A DNA stretch of 29,011 nt from an uncultured Selenomonadales bacterium. Lineage in GTDB: Bacteria > Bacillota > Negativicutes > Selenomonadales > Selenomonadaceae. Shown piece by piece: positions 21,806 to 28,773 of the stretch (positions are counted from its first letter, which is position 1; every line of letters begins with the position of its first letter). A model generated the notes under the pieces. It did no database searches. It worked only from the letters and a program-made list of their open reading frames with translations, and had not been told where the DNA came from. The stretch covers positions 1-29,011 of the forward strand of contig CALFJC010000032.1 in assembly GCA_937877655.1 (NCBI GenBank), written 5' to 3'. The position numbers and the translations under genes are program-made.

Positions 21806-23143
21806 ATGAAAGATGATTATTTGAAAGAGCATTATCTGCCCGAATCGATAGAGGTTGAAAAGAAATTTCTCAGCGCGTTAATGCTTAAGGAAGGAAAAGT
21901 TATTCCGATAGCCGCCGAGATTGTAAAGCCCGAAGAACTTTATCGCGAAGAACACAAAATCATTTACCGCGCCATATTGCGGCTTTACGACAGCGGAAAG
22001 ATACCGGACATTTTGCTTGTGGAGGATGAACTTAGACGTACCGACGAATTGAAAAAGGTTGACCGCCGTTATTTGTTCTCGATTCTTGATTATGAATTCA
22101 CGACAAGCCGCGTCGAAGCTTATGCACACATAATCCTTGACAGTTCACGCCGCCGTAAATTGATTGAACTCAGTATGGAATTGGCGGAGAAAGCCCGCGA
22201 TCATACAGTTGAAGTTATCGATACAATAGGCGACGTTGACAAGCGATTAAGTGAAATTACCGAAAAAGAAATTAATGAAGTGGAAGATATTTCGGCTGTC
22301 TTGATGAAAACATTTGAAAGGATTCAAGCACGCGGAAACGTCAGAGGAAATGTAACGGGCACTTCAACAGGCTTGCTTGACTTGGATTCAAAACTGCTCG
22401 GCTTGCAGAAAACGGACTTGCTGATATTGGCGGCGCGTCCTGCAATGGGTAAAACGGCTCTCGCGCTTAATATCGCGGTTGCGGCGGCGCGACAGGTACC
22501 GACGTTGATTTTCTCGCTTGAAATGGGCGCAACGCAATTAGGCGACCGCTTGTTGAGTGCTGAAGGGAAAATAAAAATGTCACTGATCCAACGCGGCGTA
22601 TTCAATGCCAACGAGCAAGCACGTTTGATGGATGCCGTTGAGGAATTGGCAGAGCGGAAATTGAAGATAGACGATACCGGCAATTTAAGATTATCGGAGA
22701 TAAGAATGCGCGCCCGTCAACACAAACACAAATACGGTCTCGGTTTGATCGTTATCGATTATATTCAGCTGATGAAAGGCAATGGGAATTACAGAGATAA
22801 TCGCGTTCAGGAAGTCTCGGAAATATCACGCGGGCTAAAGGCATTGGCGAAAGAATTGGACATCCCGATTTTGGCATTGTCGCAACTGTCACGTGGCGTA
22901 GAAATGCGAGCCGATAAACGCCCGCAACTTTCCGACCTTCGCGAGAGCGGTTCAATCGAACAAGATGCGGACGTTGTCATGTTTCTTTACCGTGACGAGT
23001 ATTATAATCGTGATGATTCAGATAACGAAAACATAGCGGAACTGATAATCGCGAAGAATCGGAACGGCGCGACAGGCTCAATCCACGTGAAGTTTGAAAA
23101 GGAATATCAGAAATTCAGCAACTTAACACGGGAGGCATATTGA
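21806..23143 (+). CDS. dnaB: Replicative DNA helicase (DnaB family)
   Basis: 445 residues. The N-terminal primase-binding domain starts LPESIEVEKKFLSALMLKEG. The RecA-type core has the Walker A ARPAMGKTA (K216), IFSLEMGATQLGDRLL, the Walker B VIDYIQLMKG, and LSQLSRGVEMRADKRPQLSD, then the DADVVMFLYRDEYYN and KNRNGATGSIHVKFEKEY signatures. Full length for the family. As a ring helicase it would unwind phage DNA at forks, loaded by the winged-helix protein at 17810 or by Rep. GAGGATAAG precedes the ATG. Confidence 0.97.
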   Translation: MKDDYLKEHYLPESIEVEKKFLSALMLKEGKVIPIAAEIVKPEELYREEHKIIYRAILRLYDSGKIPDILLVEDELRRTDELKKVDRRYLFSILDYEFTTSRVEAYAHIILDSSRRRKLIELSMELAEKARDHTVEVIDTIGDVDKRLSEITEKEINEVEDISAVLMKTFERIQARGNVRGNVTGTSTGLLDLDSKLLGLQKTDLLILAARPAMGKTALALNIAVAAARQVPTLIFSLEMGATQLGDRLLSAEGKIKMSLIQRGVFNANEQARLMDAVEELAERKLKIDDTGNLRLSEIRMRARQHKHKYGLGLIVIDYIQLMKGNGNYRDNRVQEVSEISRGLKALAKELDIPILALSQLSRGVEMRADKRPQLSDLRESGSIEQDADVVMFLYRDEYYNRDDSDNENIAELIIAKNRNGATGSIHVKFEKEYQKFSNLTREAY

Positions 23144-23145
23144 TT

Positions 23146-23400
23146 ATGAAGCACAAAGTCAGAATCAATGGCGAAATCAAAGAGCTTGACTGCGAACTCG
23201 GGAGCGGGATTTACGACAAACACGGCAGAGAAATTTTTGAAGGCGACGTCGTGAAACGCTATGTGAACAAGCGAGGCAGAACCCTTTCAGAGGAAAAAGT
23301 CATTTTTGAACGCGGAACACTTTCATCAGTGAGATACGGTGCGCGCAGACCTTTGAAAGACGGTTATTATTTTGAAATCGTCGGACACAGTGACGATTAA
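23146..23400 (+). CDS. YopX-like protein
   Basis: 84 residues. It starts MKHKVRINGEIKELDCELGS and continues IYDKHGREIFEGDVVKR, with a closing YYFEIVGHSDD. It is a paralogue of the gene at 12654, 10 kb away, and the two share most of their first 20 residues. GGAGG lies upstream. It overlaps the RusA start. Function unknown. Confidence 0.78.
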   Translation: MKHKVRINGEIKELDCELGSGIYDKHGREIFEGDVVKRYVNKRGRTLSEEKVIFERGTLSSVRYGARRPLKDGYYFEIVGHSDD

Positions 23401-23749
23401 AATCAATGCGCCGATAGAGCCCGTACCTTTCAAGCGGGTTATGCAGAGTGGCAAGCGTAGATTCAATGACGCGAGATATACCGAGTTCAAACGCGAGCTC
23501 GGTTATTTCGCGTTAAAGGCAATGGCAGGTCAACCGCCGCTCGAAGGCGCGATTAAAATCTTTATCGAAGTCTACAAAAAAATAATCCCGACCGCATTAA
23601 CCTTCGGCGATTGGGATAATCACGCTAAAGCCGTCTCAGACGCTCTCAACGGCATTTGCTACCTTGACGATAAGCAAATTATCGAAGGGCACGTCCGACT
23701 GTTCAAAGGCGAGCCTAAACTTATTATCACACTGGAGGAGTTTAAATGA
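23390..23749 (+). CDS. rusA: RusA-like Holliday junction resolvase
   Basis: 119 residues if read from GTG at 23390; a TTG at 23372 is another option, and neither has a strong ribosome site. The acidic catalytic set of RusA is visible: DWDN (74-77), the D of KAVSDALNG (84) and DD (93-94) in CYLDDKQI. N-terminal APIEPVPFKRV is also typical. It cuts four-way junctions after phage recombination or replication. It overlaps both neighbours. Confidence 0.9.
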   Translation: MTIKINAPIEPVPFKRVMQSGKRRFNDARYTEFKRELGYFALKAMAGQPPLEGAIKIFIEVYKKIIPTALTFGDWDNHAKAVSDALNGICYLDDKQIIEGHVRLFKGEPKLIITLEEFK

Positions 23750-24063
23750 AATTTCGTGGCAGAGATTCTACCGGCAATCTTTATTTTGGAAAGGTTGAAC
23801 GCAGAAATCTTAAAATTGAAAGCCAAAACTTTTCACTGAAAATTGAACTCGACGAATATATTGGGGAAGATAAAAAAGGGCAGGAAGTCTACATGGGCGA
23901 TACCGTCATTTTGCCGAAAAAAACTTTCCACTGGTCGTGGGGCGAGTCAACCAAAACCAACGGCGAAGAATTCACACTCAGCTACGAGCCGTCCAAGTTC
24001 ACTCGCGGGCAAATTCAAATTTTAGTTCACAATTCTGTATTGAAGAAGGAGGAGCCAACATGA
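23746..24063 (+). CDS. YopX-like protein, divergent
   Basis: 105 residues. It opens MKFRGRDSTGNLYFGKVERR and carries YIGEDKKGQEVYMGDTVILP, matching the YopX core pattern G-x-D-K-x-G-x-E-V-Y-x-G-D. The C-terminal half is Trp/Lys-rich. The ATG overlaps the rusA stop, and the end overlaps the thyX start. Function unknown. Confidence 0.72.
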   Translation: MKFRGRDSTGNLYFGKVERRNLKIESQNFSLKIELDEYIGEDKKGQEVYMGDTVILPKKTFHWSWGESTKTNGEEFTLSYEPSKFTRGQIQILVHNSVLKKEEPT

Positions 24064-24659
24064 AAATCATTAAACCAAGCGTTGAATTGATTGACGAAGT
24101 CAACGCCAATGACGTTTACAAAAAGATTGAACGTTGCGGACGCGTCTGCTATCAATCGGAACCTAAAGGCAATCCTGAAGATTTTGTCCGTATGCTGATT
24201 AAGCGCGGGCATGAAAGCGTTCTCGAACATGTATCCTTGACTTTCCACATCATCTGCGACCGCGCCATTCAAAATGAATTAGTCCGTCACCGCTTGGCAA
24301 GTTTCTCCGTCGAATCAACACGCTACGTCAAATACGACGAGCTAAAAGTCATATCTGATGCGGAAGTTGCCTTACAACACGTTACCGATTTCAAAAACGC
24401 ATTAAAAAGGCTTGAAAAACTTTATAAATACGCTGTTAATTCGGGCGGCGTCCCACCCGAACACGCTCGCGATATACTGCCGCTCTGTTTGAAGTCGGAA
24501 CTGTATATGACCGCTAACCTTCGCGAGTGGCGGCATATTTTGAAACTCCGTACTTCAAAACACGCTCACCCGCAAATGCGGACAATCGCCAATTCTATTC
24601 TTGCCGTCTTCAAAGATAAATTACCTGTTATTGTGGAGGATATTAAAAATGGATGTTGA
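24060..24659 (+). CDS. thyX: FAD-dependent thymidylate synthase
   Basis: 199 residues from the ATG at 24060, with AAGGAGGAG upstream. The ThyX signature RHRLASFSVESTR lies at 76-88, preceded by GHESVLEH (50-57) and followed by a long helix and LREWRHILKLRTSKHAHPQM. It makes dTMP from dUMP using FAD and methylene-tetrahydrofolate, raising the thymidine supply for phage replication. Slightly short compared with many host enzymes but with the core complete. Confidence 0.95.
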   Translation: MKIIKPSVELIDEVNANDVYKKIERCGRVCYQSEPKGNPEDFVRMLIKRGHESVLEHVSLTFHIICDRAIQNELVRHRLASFSVESTRYVKYDELKVISDAEVALQHVTDFKNALKRLEKLYKYAVNSGGVPPEHARDILPLCLKSELYMTANLREWRHILKLRTSKHAHPQMRTIANSILAVFKDKLPVIVEDIKNGC

Positions 24660-24915
24660 GAAATTTAGCATGAAAGACTTGCAACAGCTTGACGATATTT
24701 CCTACGACGAGGTCGACAGAATCATTGCAAAGTATGAAGAAATTCGCCAAACGCTTATGCGCTGGCTTAACGCTCAAGGCGAACACGCCTATAAATATTC
24801 CGTGTCCTACGACCGCCTTGATAAGTTCCTTGCCGACATGTCACAGAGCAAAGACGTTAAAAAACGCCGCGCCATCCTCGCTCAAATGAAAAAGGAGTAT
24901 TGCCATGATGATTAA
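24649..24915 (+). CDS. Hypothetical helical protein
   Basis: 88 residues from the ATG at 24649, with GGAGG upstream. Wholly helical and charged (LQQLDDISYDEVDRIIAKYE, then DRLDKFLADMSQSKDVKKRR). The final codons hold the AAGGAG site for the RNR-like gene that follows, with an 11-bp overlap. No family recognised. Confidence 0.68.
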   Translation: MDVEKFSMKDLQQLDDISYDEVDRIIAKYEEIRQTLMRWLNAQGEHAYKYSVSYDRLDKFLADMSQSKDVKKRRAILAQMKKEYCHDD

Positions 24916-25102
24916 CGGCGTCAACATTCGCGCAAGCGGCTTTAATCCCGGCAGAGACGAGCTTAGAAATTACGTCGAATACGTCACGACGCGTGTCGGC
25001 GAAGTCGATTCTATCATGGTCTCGCTTGAAGATAACAACATGGTTGAAATTTTTTGGTCGAAAAAGAATCTTCCTTTTGAACGTATCAGGAGGATCACCG
25101 GA
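24905..25102 (+). CDS. Small anaerobic ribonucleotide reductase-like protein, exon 1
   Basis: Residues 1-66 (MMINGVNIRASGFNPGRDEL to PFERIRRITG). Unspliced, the frame stops at TAG 25109-25111. Joined to exon 2 at 25829 it reads ...FERIRRITG-YLTGDLKTWNSSKQAEERERVKHL, 90 residues in all. That tail is the usual end of small Bacillota/phage proteins annotated as anaerobic ribonucleoside-triphosphate reductase-like. RITGY followed by a K-x-x-E-x-x-x-RVKH tail resembles the NrdD glycyl-radical loop (RVCGY), with Thr in place of the Cys. A radical-domain spare part is one idea; the role is unproven. AAGGAG lies 7 nt before the ATG. Confidence 0.8.
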
Positions 25103-25828
25103 GCCAAGTAGGATACCTGTAAATGCTGTAAACCGCTAATGCGGGTTTCCAAAGTCGGACAGCGTCAGCTATCAGAAGTAAAAACATAACTTTGGAGGTA
25201 TCAAGGGATGAGTAATTCAAATCTTGAGTTCAGAAAAATTCCGTCATTAAAATTCTTGTACGAAGTCAACGGGGACGGCACTAAGATTAGAAATGCGCGT
25301 TCAAAACGTTATCTTAAATGCTTTAAGAAAAGCCATAATAGCAAAACCGAATATTGGTGTACGCAAATAAATATCGGCGGCAAAATCCGCAAGGTTTTCC
25401 TCCATAATGTAGTAGCTGAATGCTGGTTGGGCGAAAAACCAGAGGGACTTGAAACAGATCATATCGACCGCAACAGCTTAAATAACCATTGGACAAATTT
25501 GCGTTATGTCACTCGCTCGGAGCAAAGTAAAAATAAAGATTATAGCGGCGTATTTTTGGATCAGTTGTTGGCTAATCTGGCTAAAGGCAATAAAGGACAT
25601 ATAAATCCTGTTCGCCTAATCAGAGACGGCAAGGAAATTGATTTTCCGTTCGCTCGTCGAGCCGCAAAGTATCTCGCGACGATTTACCCACATAAAAAAG
25701 AAAAATCTTTCTCGGATAAGTTTTATCTTCGCCGCCGCCGTATTTTTGATTATGACGTTATATATCTGAATGCAGAGACTGGACACAGCAACCATGAAAC
25801 GGGTAAGGAACAGTCCACAGAAAATGTG
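25103..25828 (+). other. Group I intron with HNH endonuclease ORF
   Basis: The core can be read directly. P3 is TGCTGT (25124-25129) with ACAGCA (25785-25790). P7 is GACTG (25777-25781) with CAGTC (25811-25815). P8 is ACC/GGT (25791-25793/25802-25804). A last hairpin CACA-GAAAA-TGTG (25816-25828) ends in the terminal G. The segments TGCAGAGACTGGAC and GGGTAAGGAACAGTCC match the R and S elements of group I introns such as the cyanobacterial tRNA-Leu one. GATA (25112-25115) can pair with exon-2 TATC (P10). Coding continuity places the splice between GGA and TAT, but the 5' exon does not end in T as is usual, so the 5' site may be off by a base or two. Confidence 0.82.
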
Positions 25829-25903
25829 TATCTCACAGGCGATTTGAAAACTTGGAACAGTTCAAAGCAGGCGGAGGAGCGCGAACGCGTTAAACATTTA
25901 TGA
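25208..25903 (+). CDS. Intron-encoded HNH homing endonuclease
   Basis: 231 residues as an open frame. It starts at the ATG after GGAGG (9 nt). A NUMOD4-like head (FLYEVNGDGTKIRNARSKRY) is followed by the HNH_3 core LHNVVAECWLGEKPEG and ETDHIDRNSLNNHWTNLRYV, with the catalytic His and Asn residues in place. A NUMOD1-like tail follows (PVRLIRDGKEIDFPFARRAA). From about residue 188 the codons overlap the intron core (P7/P3/P8), and the last 24 codons are exon 2 of the host gene. The true protein is therefore read from unspliced RNA, and its C-terminus is a by-product of the shared frame. It probably cuts intronless copies to spread the intron. Confidence 0.85.
   Translation: MSNSNLEFRKIPSLKFLYEVNGDGTKIRNARSKRYLKCFKKSHNSKTEYWCTQINIGGKIRKVFLHNVVAECWLGEKPEGLETDHIDRNSLNNHWTNLRYVTRSEQSKNKDYSGVFLDQLLANLAKGNKGHINPVRLIRDGKEIDFPFARRAAKYLATIYPHKKEKSFSDKFYLRRRRIFDYDVIYLNAETGHSNHETGKEQSTENVYLTGDLKTWNSSKQAEERERVKHL
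25829..25903 (+). CDS. Small anaerobic ribonucleotide reductase-like protein, exon 2
   Basis: Codes YLTGDLKTWNSSKQAEERER and VKHL, the conserved C-terminus of the protein begun at 24905. It follows the intron terminal G at 25828. It is in frame with the endonuclease ORF, which explains why that ORF shows no stop at the intron end. The stop codon TGA overlaps the ATG of the next gene. Confidence 0.8.
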   Translation, partial: YLTGDLKTWNSSKQAEERERVKHL

Positions 25904-26121
25904 AAAAGTTTTGTTTGAACTGCGGCGCAGAGCTTTTCTCCATCTCTCGGAGAGAAAAATATTGTTGCAAAGAATGCGGCATTAAATTTCGCCAACGCGT
26001 GTCTTTCGTTCACACGATTAAAAATTCTTTCAACCTCTTCAAAAACATTGTGAAGGCGTCCGAATCGCCGCACGAATTCTTTCAGCTTTTTTATCACTAT
26101 TTCGGAGGACACCATGATTGA
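25900..26121 (+). CDS. Small zinc-ribbon protein
   Basis: 73 residues; the ATG overlaps the previous stop (ATGA), so translation is probably coupled to exon 2. N-terminal CLNCGAELFSISRREKYCCK then ECGIKF gives a CxxC...CCxxC knuckle like those at 5751 and 6573. The rest is helical (FVHTIKNSFNLFKNIVKASE) and ends HYFGGHHD. Function unknown. Confidence 0.7.
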   Translation: MKKFCLNCGAELFSISRREKYCCKECGIKFRQRVSFVHTIKNSFNLFKNIVKASESPHEFFQLFYHYFGGHHD

Positions 26122-26713
26122 AAATTTCCTTACAATACCTGCCGCGCCCAATTATGAAATTAATTCCCGCCTCGTCGTCCGCAATAAAAAGACCGGCAGA
26201 ATTCTTACGCCGAGTAAAAATCTTACTGTATGCGTTAGGGTGGACGGCAAGACGAGAACATTTCTTTTGAAAACCATTAGGGAACAGGCACTTGCGGCTG
26301 TCGAGACTGTGAAGTTTTATCCTATTCCTTCGACGGGCAATAAATACGAAATGAATCGCAACGGTAAGGTTCGCAACGCAAAGACAAAAAGAGTTTTAAA
26401 GACAACAGACGGCGGCAATGTGGTTCATCTCGCTTATGGCGGCAAAGGATACGCCATATCAATAACAATGTTGAAATGGGAAGTTTTCGGTATAACTCCG
26501 AGCAAGTCGGCGCAGACGCCAAAACCGCTTTCCGTTTCAAAAGGCAACCGAAGATTTTTCTTCGATACCAAAGCCGCCTGTGCTCGTTTCCTCGCCGCAG
26601 AACTCACTTATTCGACAGCTGGGATTCTCTACTATCTTTCAGCAAATAAAAATTGGATTCACGGCTGGACTGTAAAGTATTTCGACGAGCCACTTGAAAT
26701 TAGGAGGATTTAA
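26114..26713 (+). CDS. NUMOD-like DNA-binding protein without an HNH core
   Basis: 199 residues; GGAGGACACC precedes the ATG. Two NUMOD4-like units (AAPNYEINSRLVVRNKKTGR and GNKYEMNRNGKVRNAKTKRV) and a NUMOD1-like tail (RRFFFDTKAACARFLAAELT...GWTVKYFD) are present. Paralogue of the protein at 11248; the conserved blocks match in order and spacing. No HNH residues are present. It lies next to the intron, which itself encodes a related endonuclease, suggesting module exchange. Likely a DNA-binding protein. Confidence 0.72.
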   Translation: MIENFLTIPAAPNYEINSRLVVRNKKTGRILTPSKNLTVCVRVDGKTRTFLLKTIREQALAAVETVKFYPIPSTGNKYEMNRNGKVRNAKTKRVLKTTDGGNVVHLAYGGKGYAISITMLKWEVFGITPSKSAQTPKPLSVSKGNRRFFFDTKAACARFLAAELTYSTAGILYYLSANKNWIHGWTVKYFDEPLEIRRI

Positions 26714-26714
26714 A

Positions 26715-26990
26715 ATGACAAAAACAGAATTGATTCACGAAGTCAGCAAAGCAACAGGAGCGACACAAGCGGTTGTCGGTAAAGTTCTCAATGCCGCGCT
26801 TGAAACAATCGAAACCGAATTGTCGCAAGGCAATAAAGTTATCTTGACGGGCTTTGGCACGTTCTACGTCAAGGATTGTGCGGAAAGAGAATATCGCAAT
26901 CCTCGCACGGGCGAAAAGGTTATTGCTCTCGCGACAAAACGCCCCGCCTTCAAAGCGGGCAGGGGATTCAAAGAAAAAATCGTTCTCTAA
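26715..26990 (+). CDS. hup: HU-family DNA-binding protein
   Basis: 91 residues from the ATG at 26715, with TAGGAGG upstream. MTKTELIHEVSKATGATQAV, VILTGFGTFYVKDCAEREYR, NPRTGEKVIALATKRPAFKA and GRGFKEKI match the whole HU fold including the DNA-gripping arm and its Pro. It bends and packs DNA and may help replication or packaging of the phage genome. Confidence 0.95.
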   Translation: MTKTELIHEVSKATGATQAVVGKVLNAALETIETELSQGNKVILTGFGTFYVKDCAEREYRNPRTGEKVIALATKRPAFKAGRGFKEKIVL

Positions 26991-27022
26991 TGTGATATAA
27001 TCGGCAAAAAGGGCTAAATGGC

Positions 27023-27430
27023 ATGACGGAGCAAGAATTAAATATCGTTCACGAACTGAAAATTAAAGTTGATTCGGCAGAAAAATATCTCGCCGCGTTA
27101 AGACGAACGGCAGAAAATTTAGTTCCGATAATAGATGGCTTGCCGCACTCTCAAAATTTTGAATCACGAGTAGAAAAAATCGCGCTGAAAATAGCCGAAG
27201 GCGACCGTGAATTGCTTACACTGCAAAAAACAATGGCGGAAAAAGCAATCGCATTGGCAGATAAAATTCGTTCGAGTGATTTAACATCACAAGAACAAGA
27301 AATTTTAATTCTTCGCTACGTAGCCTGCATGCGTTTTCGCGATATTTCTTTCGAAAAAAATTTGTCGGATACCAGAGTTTATCGCGTTCATGCTGAAGCG
27401 CGAAATAAAATTCTGAAAAAGTACAGTTGA
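27023..27430 (+). CDS. Sigma-region-4/ArpU-like phage transcriptional regulator
   Basis: 135 residues. It has an N-terminal coiled coil (LNIVHELKIKVDSAEKYLAA) and a C-terminal helix-turn-helix: LTSQEQEILILRYVACMRFR, then ISFEKNLSDTRVYRVHAEAR, NKILKK. This is the sigma-70 region 4/ArpU-like pattern of late-gene regulators that stand just before the packaging genes in Bacillota phages. The ribosome site is weak (AAAGGGCTAAATGGC before the ATG). A terminator and the second methyltransferase follow. Confidence 0.75.
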   Translation: MTEQELNIVHELKIKVDSAEKYLAALRRTAENLVPIIDGLPHSQNFESRVEKIALKIAEGDRELLTLQKTMAEKAIALADKIRSSDLTSQEQEILILRYVACMRFRDISFEKNLSDTRVYRVHAEARNKILKKYS

Positions 27431-27432
27431 TG

Positions 27433-27460
27433 TGCAGTTCGGGTTGAGTTGCAGTTGGGT
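27433..27460. repeat. Short direct repeats after the ArpU-like gene
   Basis: TGCAGTTCGGGT (27433-27444) and TGCAGTTGGGT (27450-27460) lie 17 bp apart just downstream of the regulator and before the terminator at 27501. They could be a late activator or packaging signal, but the evidence is thin. Confidence 0.3.
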
Positions 27461-27500
27461 AATGTTCTGTGGTAATATTCAGAGTGAAATTTTGTTCGGA

Positions 27501-27533
27501 GAAAAAAGCTCGTCTAAGCGGCGGGCTTTTTTC
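27501..27533. terminator. Bidirectional hairpin before the second methyltransferase
   Basis: GAAAAAAGCTCG (27501-27512) pairs with CGGGCTTTTTTC (27522-27533) through one G-T pair, loop of 9. The T run makes it an intrinsic terminator on either strand. It separates the early region from the next operon, which starts 13 nt later with GGAGG. Confidence 0.8.
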
Positions 27534-27546
27534 AACGGAGGAAGCC

Positions 27547-28773
27547 ATGAACACAACGCAAAAATTTGAATTAATCGAGACGGAAAAATTAATCCCGTAT
27601 GCAAACAACGCCCGCCGACATTCGGCGGAGCAAATAAAAAAATTAAGATCGTCGTTGCGCGAATTTGGATTTGTTAATCCTTTGCTCGTCGATAAAAATT
27701 TTGGAGTAATCGCGGGACACGGGCGGCTTGAAGCGGCTAAAGCCGAAGGCTTAGAAAAATTGCCTTGCGTGTTCGTCGAACATTTAACCGACGCACAAAA
27801 AAAAGCTTACATCCTCGCCGATAATCGCCTTGCAGAATTGGCAAGTTGGGACGAAGAACTTTTGAAAATCGAATTGGACGCGCTGAAAGAATTCGACTTC
27901 GATATTTCGTTGACCGGCTTTGAAGAATTTAAATTCTCGGAACCTGTGCCGGAAGATAATTTCGACGTTACAACCGAACTCGAAAAACCTGCATTTGCCA
28001 AACTCGGCGATGTTTGGAGACTTGGTCGGCATAAAATCTTCTGTGGCGATGTCACTAAGCCCGAAACTTACGAAAAACTTTTGGGCGGCGAAAAAATTCA
28101 ACTAATAATCAGCGATCCTCCTTATTTCGTCAACGTCGAAAATTCTTCGGGAAAAATTTTGAACGACGATTTGAACGAAGCCGACGCGCTGAAATTCTTA
28201 GACGCGTCGTTTAAAAATTTCTCGCAAGCAATGATGAACGACGCCAGCATTTATATTTTTTACGCGTCGACAAAAGCGCGAATTTTTCACGAAGCCTTTG
28301 AAAAATATTTTAAGTTGATGGCGGGCTTGGTTTGGGTGAAAGATTCGCTTGTCCTCGGACGCGGCGATTTTCATTTCAGACACGAGCCGATAATTTTCGG
28401 GCGTTTGAAAGATGGCATTCATCGTTGGTTTGGCGACCACGCTCAATCGACGGTTTTGGAGTTCGACAGAATAAAAAATTCGGCGACAGACGGTTACGGG
28501 CACCCGTCGTCAAAACCTGTTCCGCTGATAAGTCATTTAATGCAACTCTCAAGCAAGCGCGGCGATAAAATTCTTGACGGGTTTTTAGGCTCGGCGTCGA
28601 CGCTGATAGCGGCAGAGAAACTCGGAAGAACTTGTTACGGCGTAGAATTATTGCCGAAATTTATAGATGTGGCAATCGAAAGATTTAAAGAAATCGGCAA
28701 CGCTGAAATTGCCGTTGAACGCGGCGGGGAAATTTTTTCATATGAGGAATTGAAAAATGGGCAGGAAGTATGA
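27547..28773 (+). CDS. ParB-like domain plus DNA methyltransferase fusion
   Basis: 408 residues from the ATG at 27547, with GGAGG upstream; the longer frame includes the terminator and is not used. The N-terminal ParB/Srx-like part has IPYANNARRHSAEQIKKLRS, FGFVNPLLVD and VIAGHGRLEAAKAEG. The methyltransferase part has SDPPYF (DPPY 190-193) and an AdoMet loop DGFLGSAS (344-351) in place of the usual DPFxGSG, a mild departure. Beta-type order. It lies where phages often keep a methyltransferase just ahead of terminase. Its target is unknown. It overlaps the next gene by 17 bp. Confidence 0.88.
   Translation: MNTTQKFELIETEKLIPYANNARRHSAEQIKKLRSSLREFGFVNPLLVDKNFGVIAGHGRLEAAKAEGLEKLPCVFVEHLTDAQKKAYILADNRLAELASWDEELLKIELDALKEFDFDISLTGFEEFKFSEPVPEDNFDVTTELEKPAFAKLGDVWRLGRHKIFCGDVTKPETYEKLLGGEKIQLIISDPPYFVNVENSSGKILNDDLNEADALKFLDASFKNFSQAMMNDASIYIFYASTKARIFHEAFEKYFKLMAGLVWVKDSLVLGRGDFHFRHEPIIFGRLKDGIHRWFGDHAQSTVLEFDRIKNSATDGYGHPSSKPVPLISHLMQLSSKRGDKILDGFLGSASTLIAAEKLGRTCYGVELLPKFIDVAIERFKEIGNAEIAVERGGEIFSYEELKNGQEV

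Noticed and set aside
24905..25111. Complete 68-residue gene ending at TAG 25109
   Set aside because: Its end (RITGAK) is cut short relative to the family pattern, and the missing tail is found 726 bp downstream after a group I core.
25112..25207. tRNA or OMEGA/HEARO-type RNA before the HNH gene
   Set aside because: No cloverleaf is seen, no RuvC-like domain is present, and the pairing with 25785-25790 fits P3 of a group I intron.
25103..25903. Intein in the RNR-like protein
   Set aside because: An in-frame stop (TAG 25109) separates exon 1 from the HNH ORF, and no intein splicing blocks are visible.
27433..27460. cos or pac site
   Set aside because: Two short repeats alone are not enough, and terminase genes are not visible in the window.
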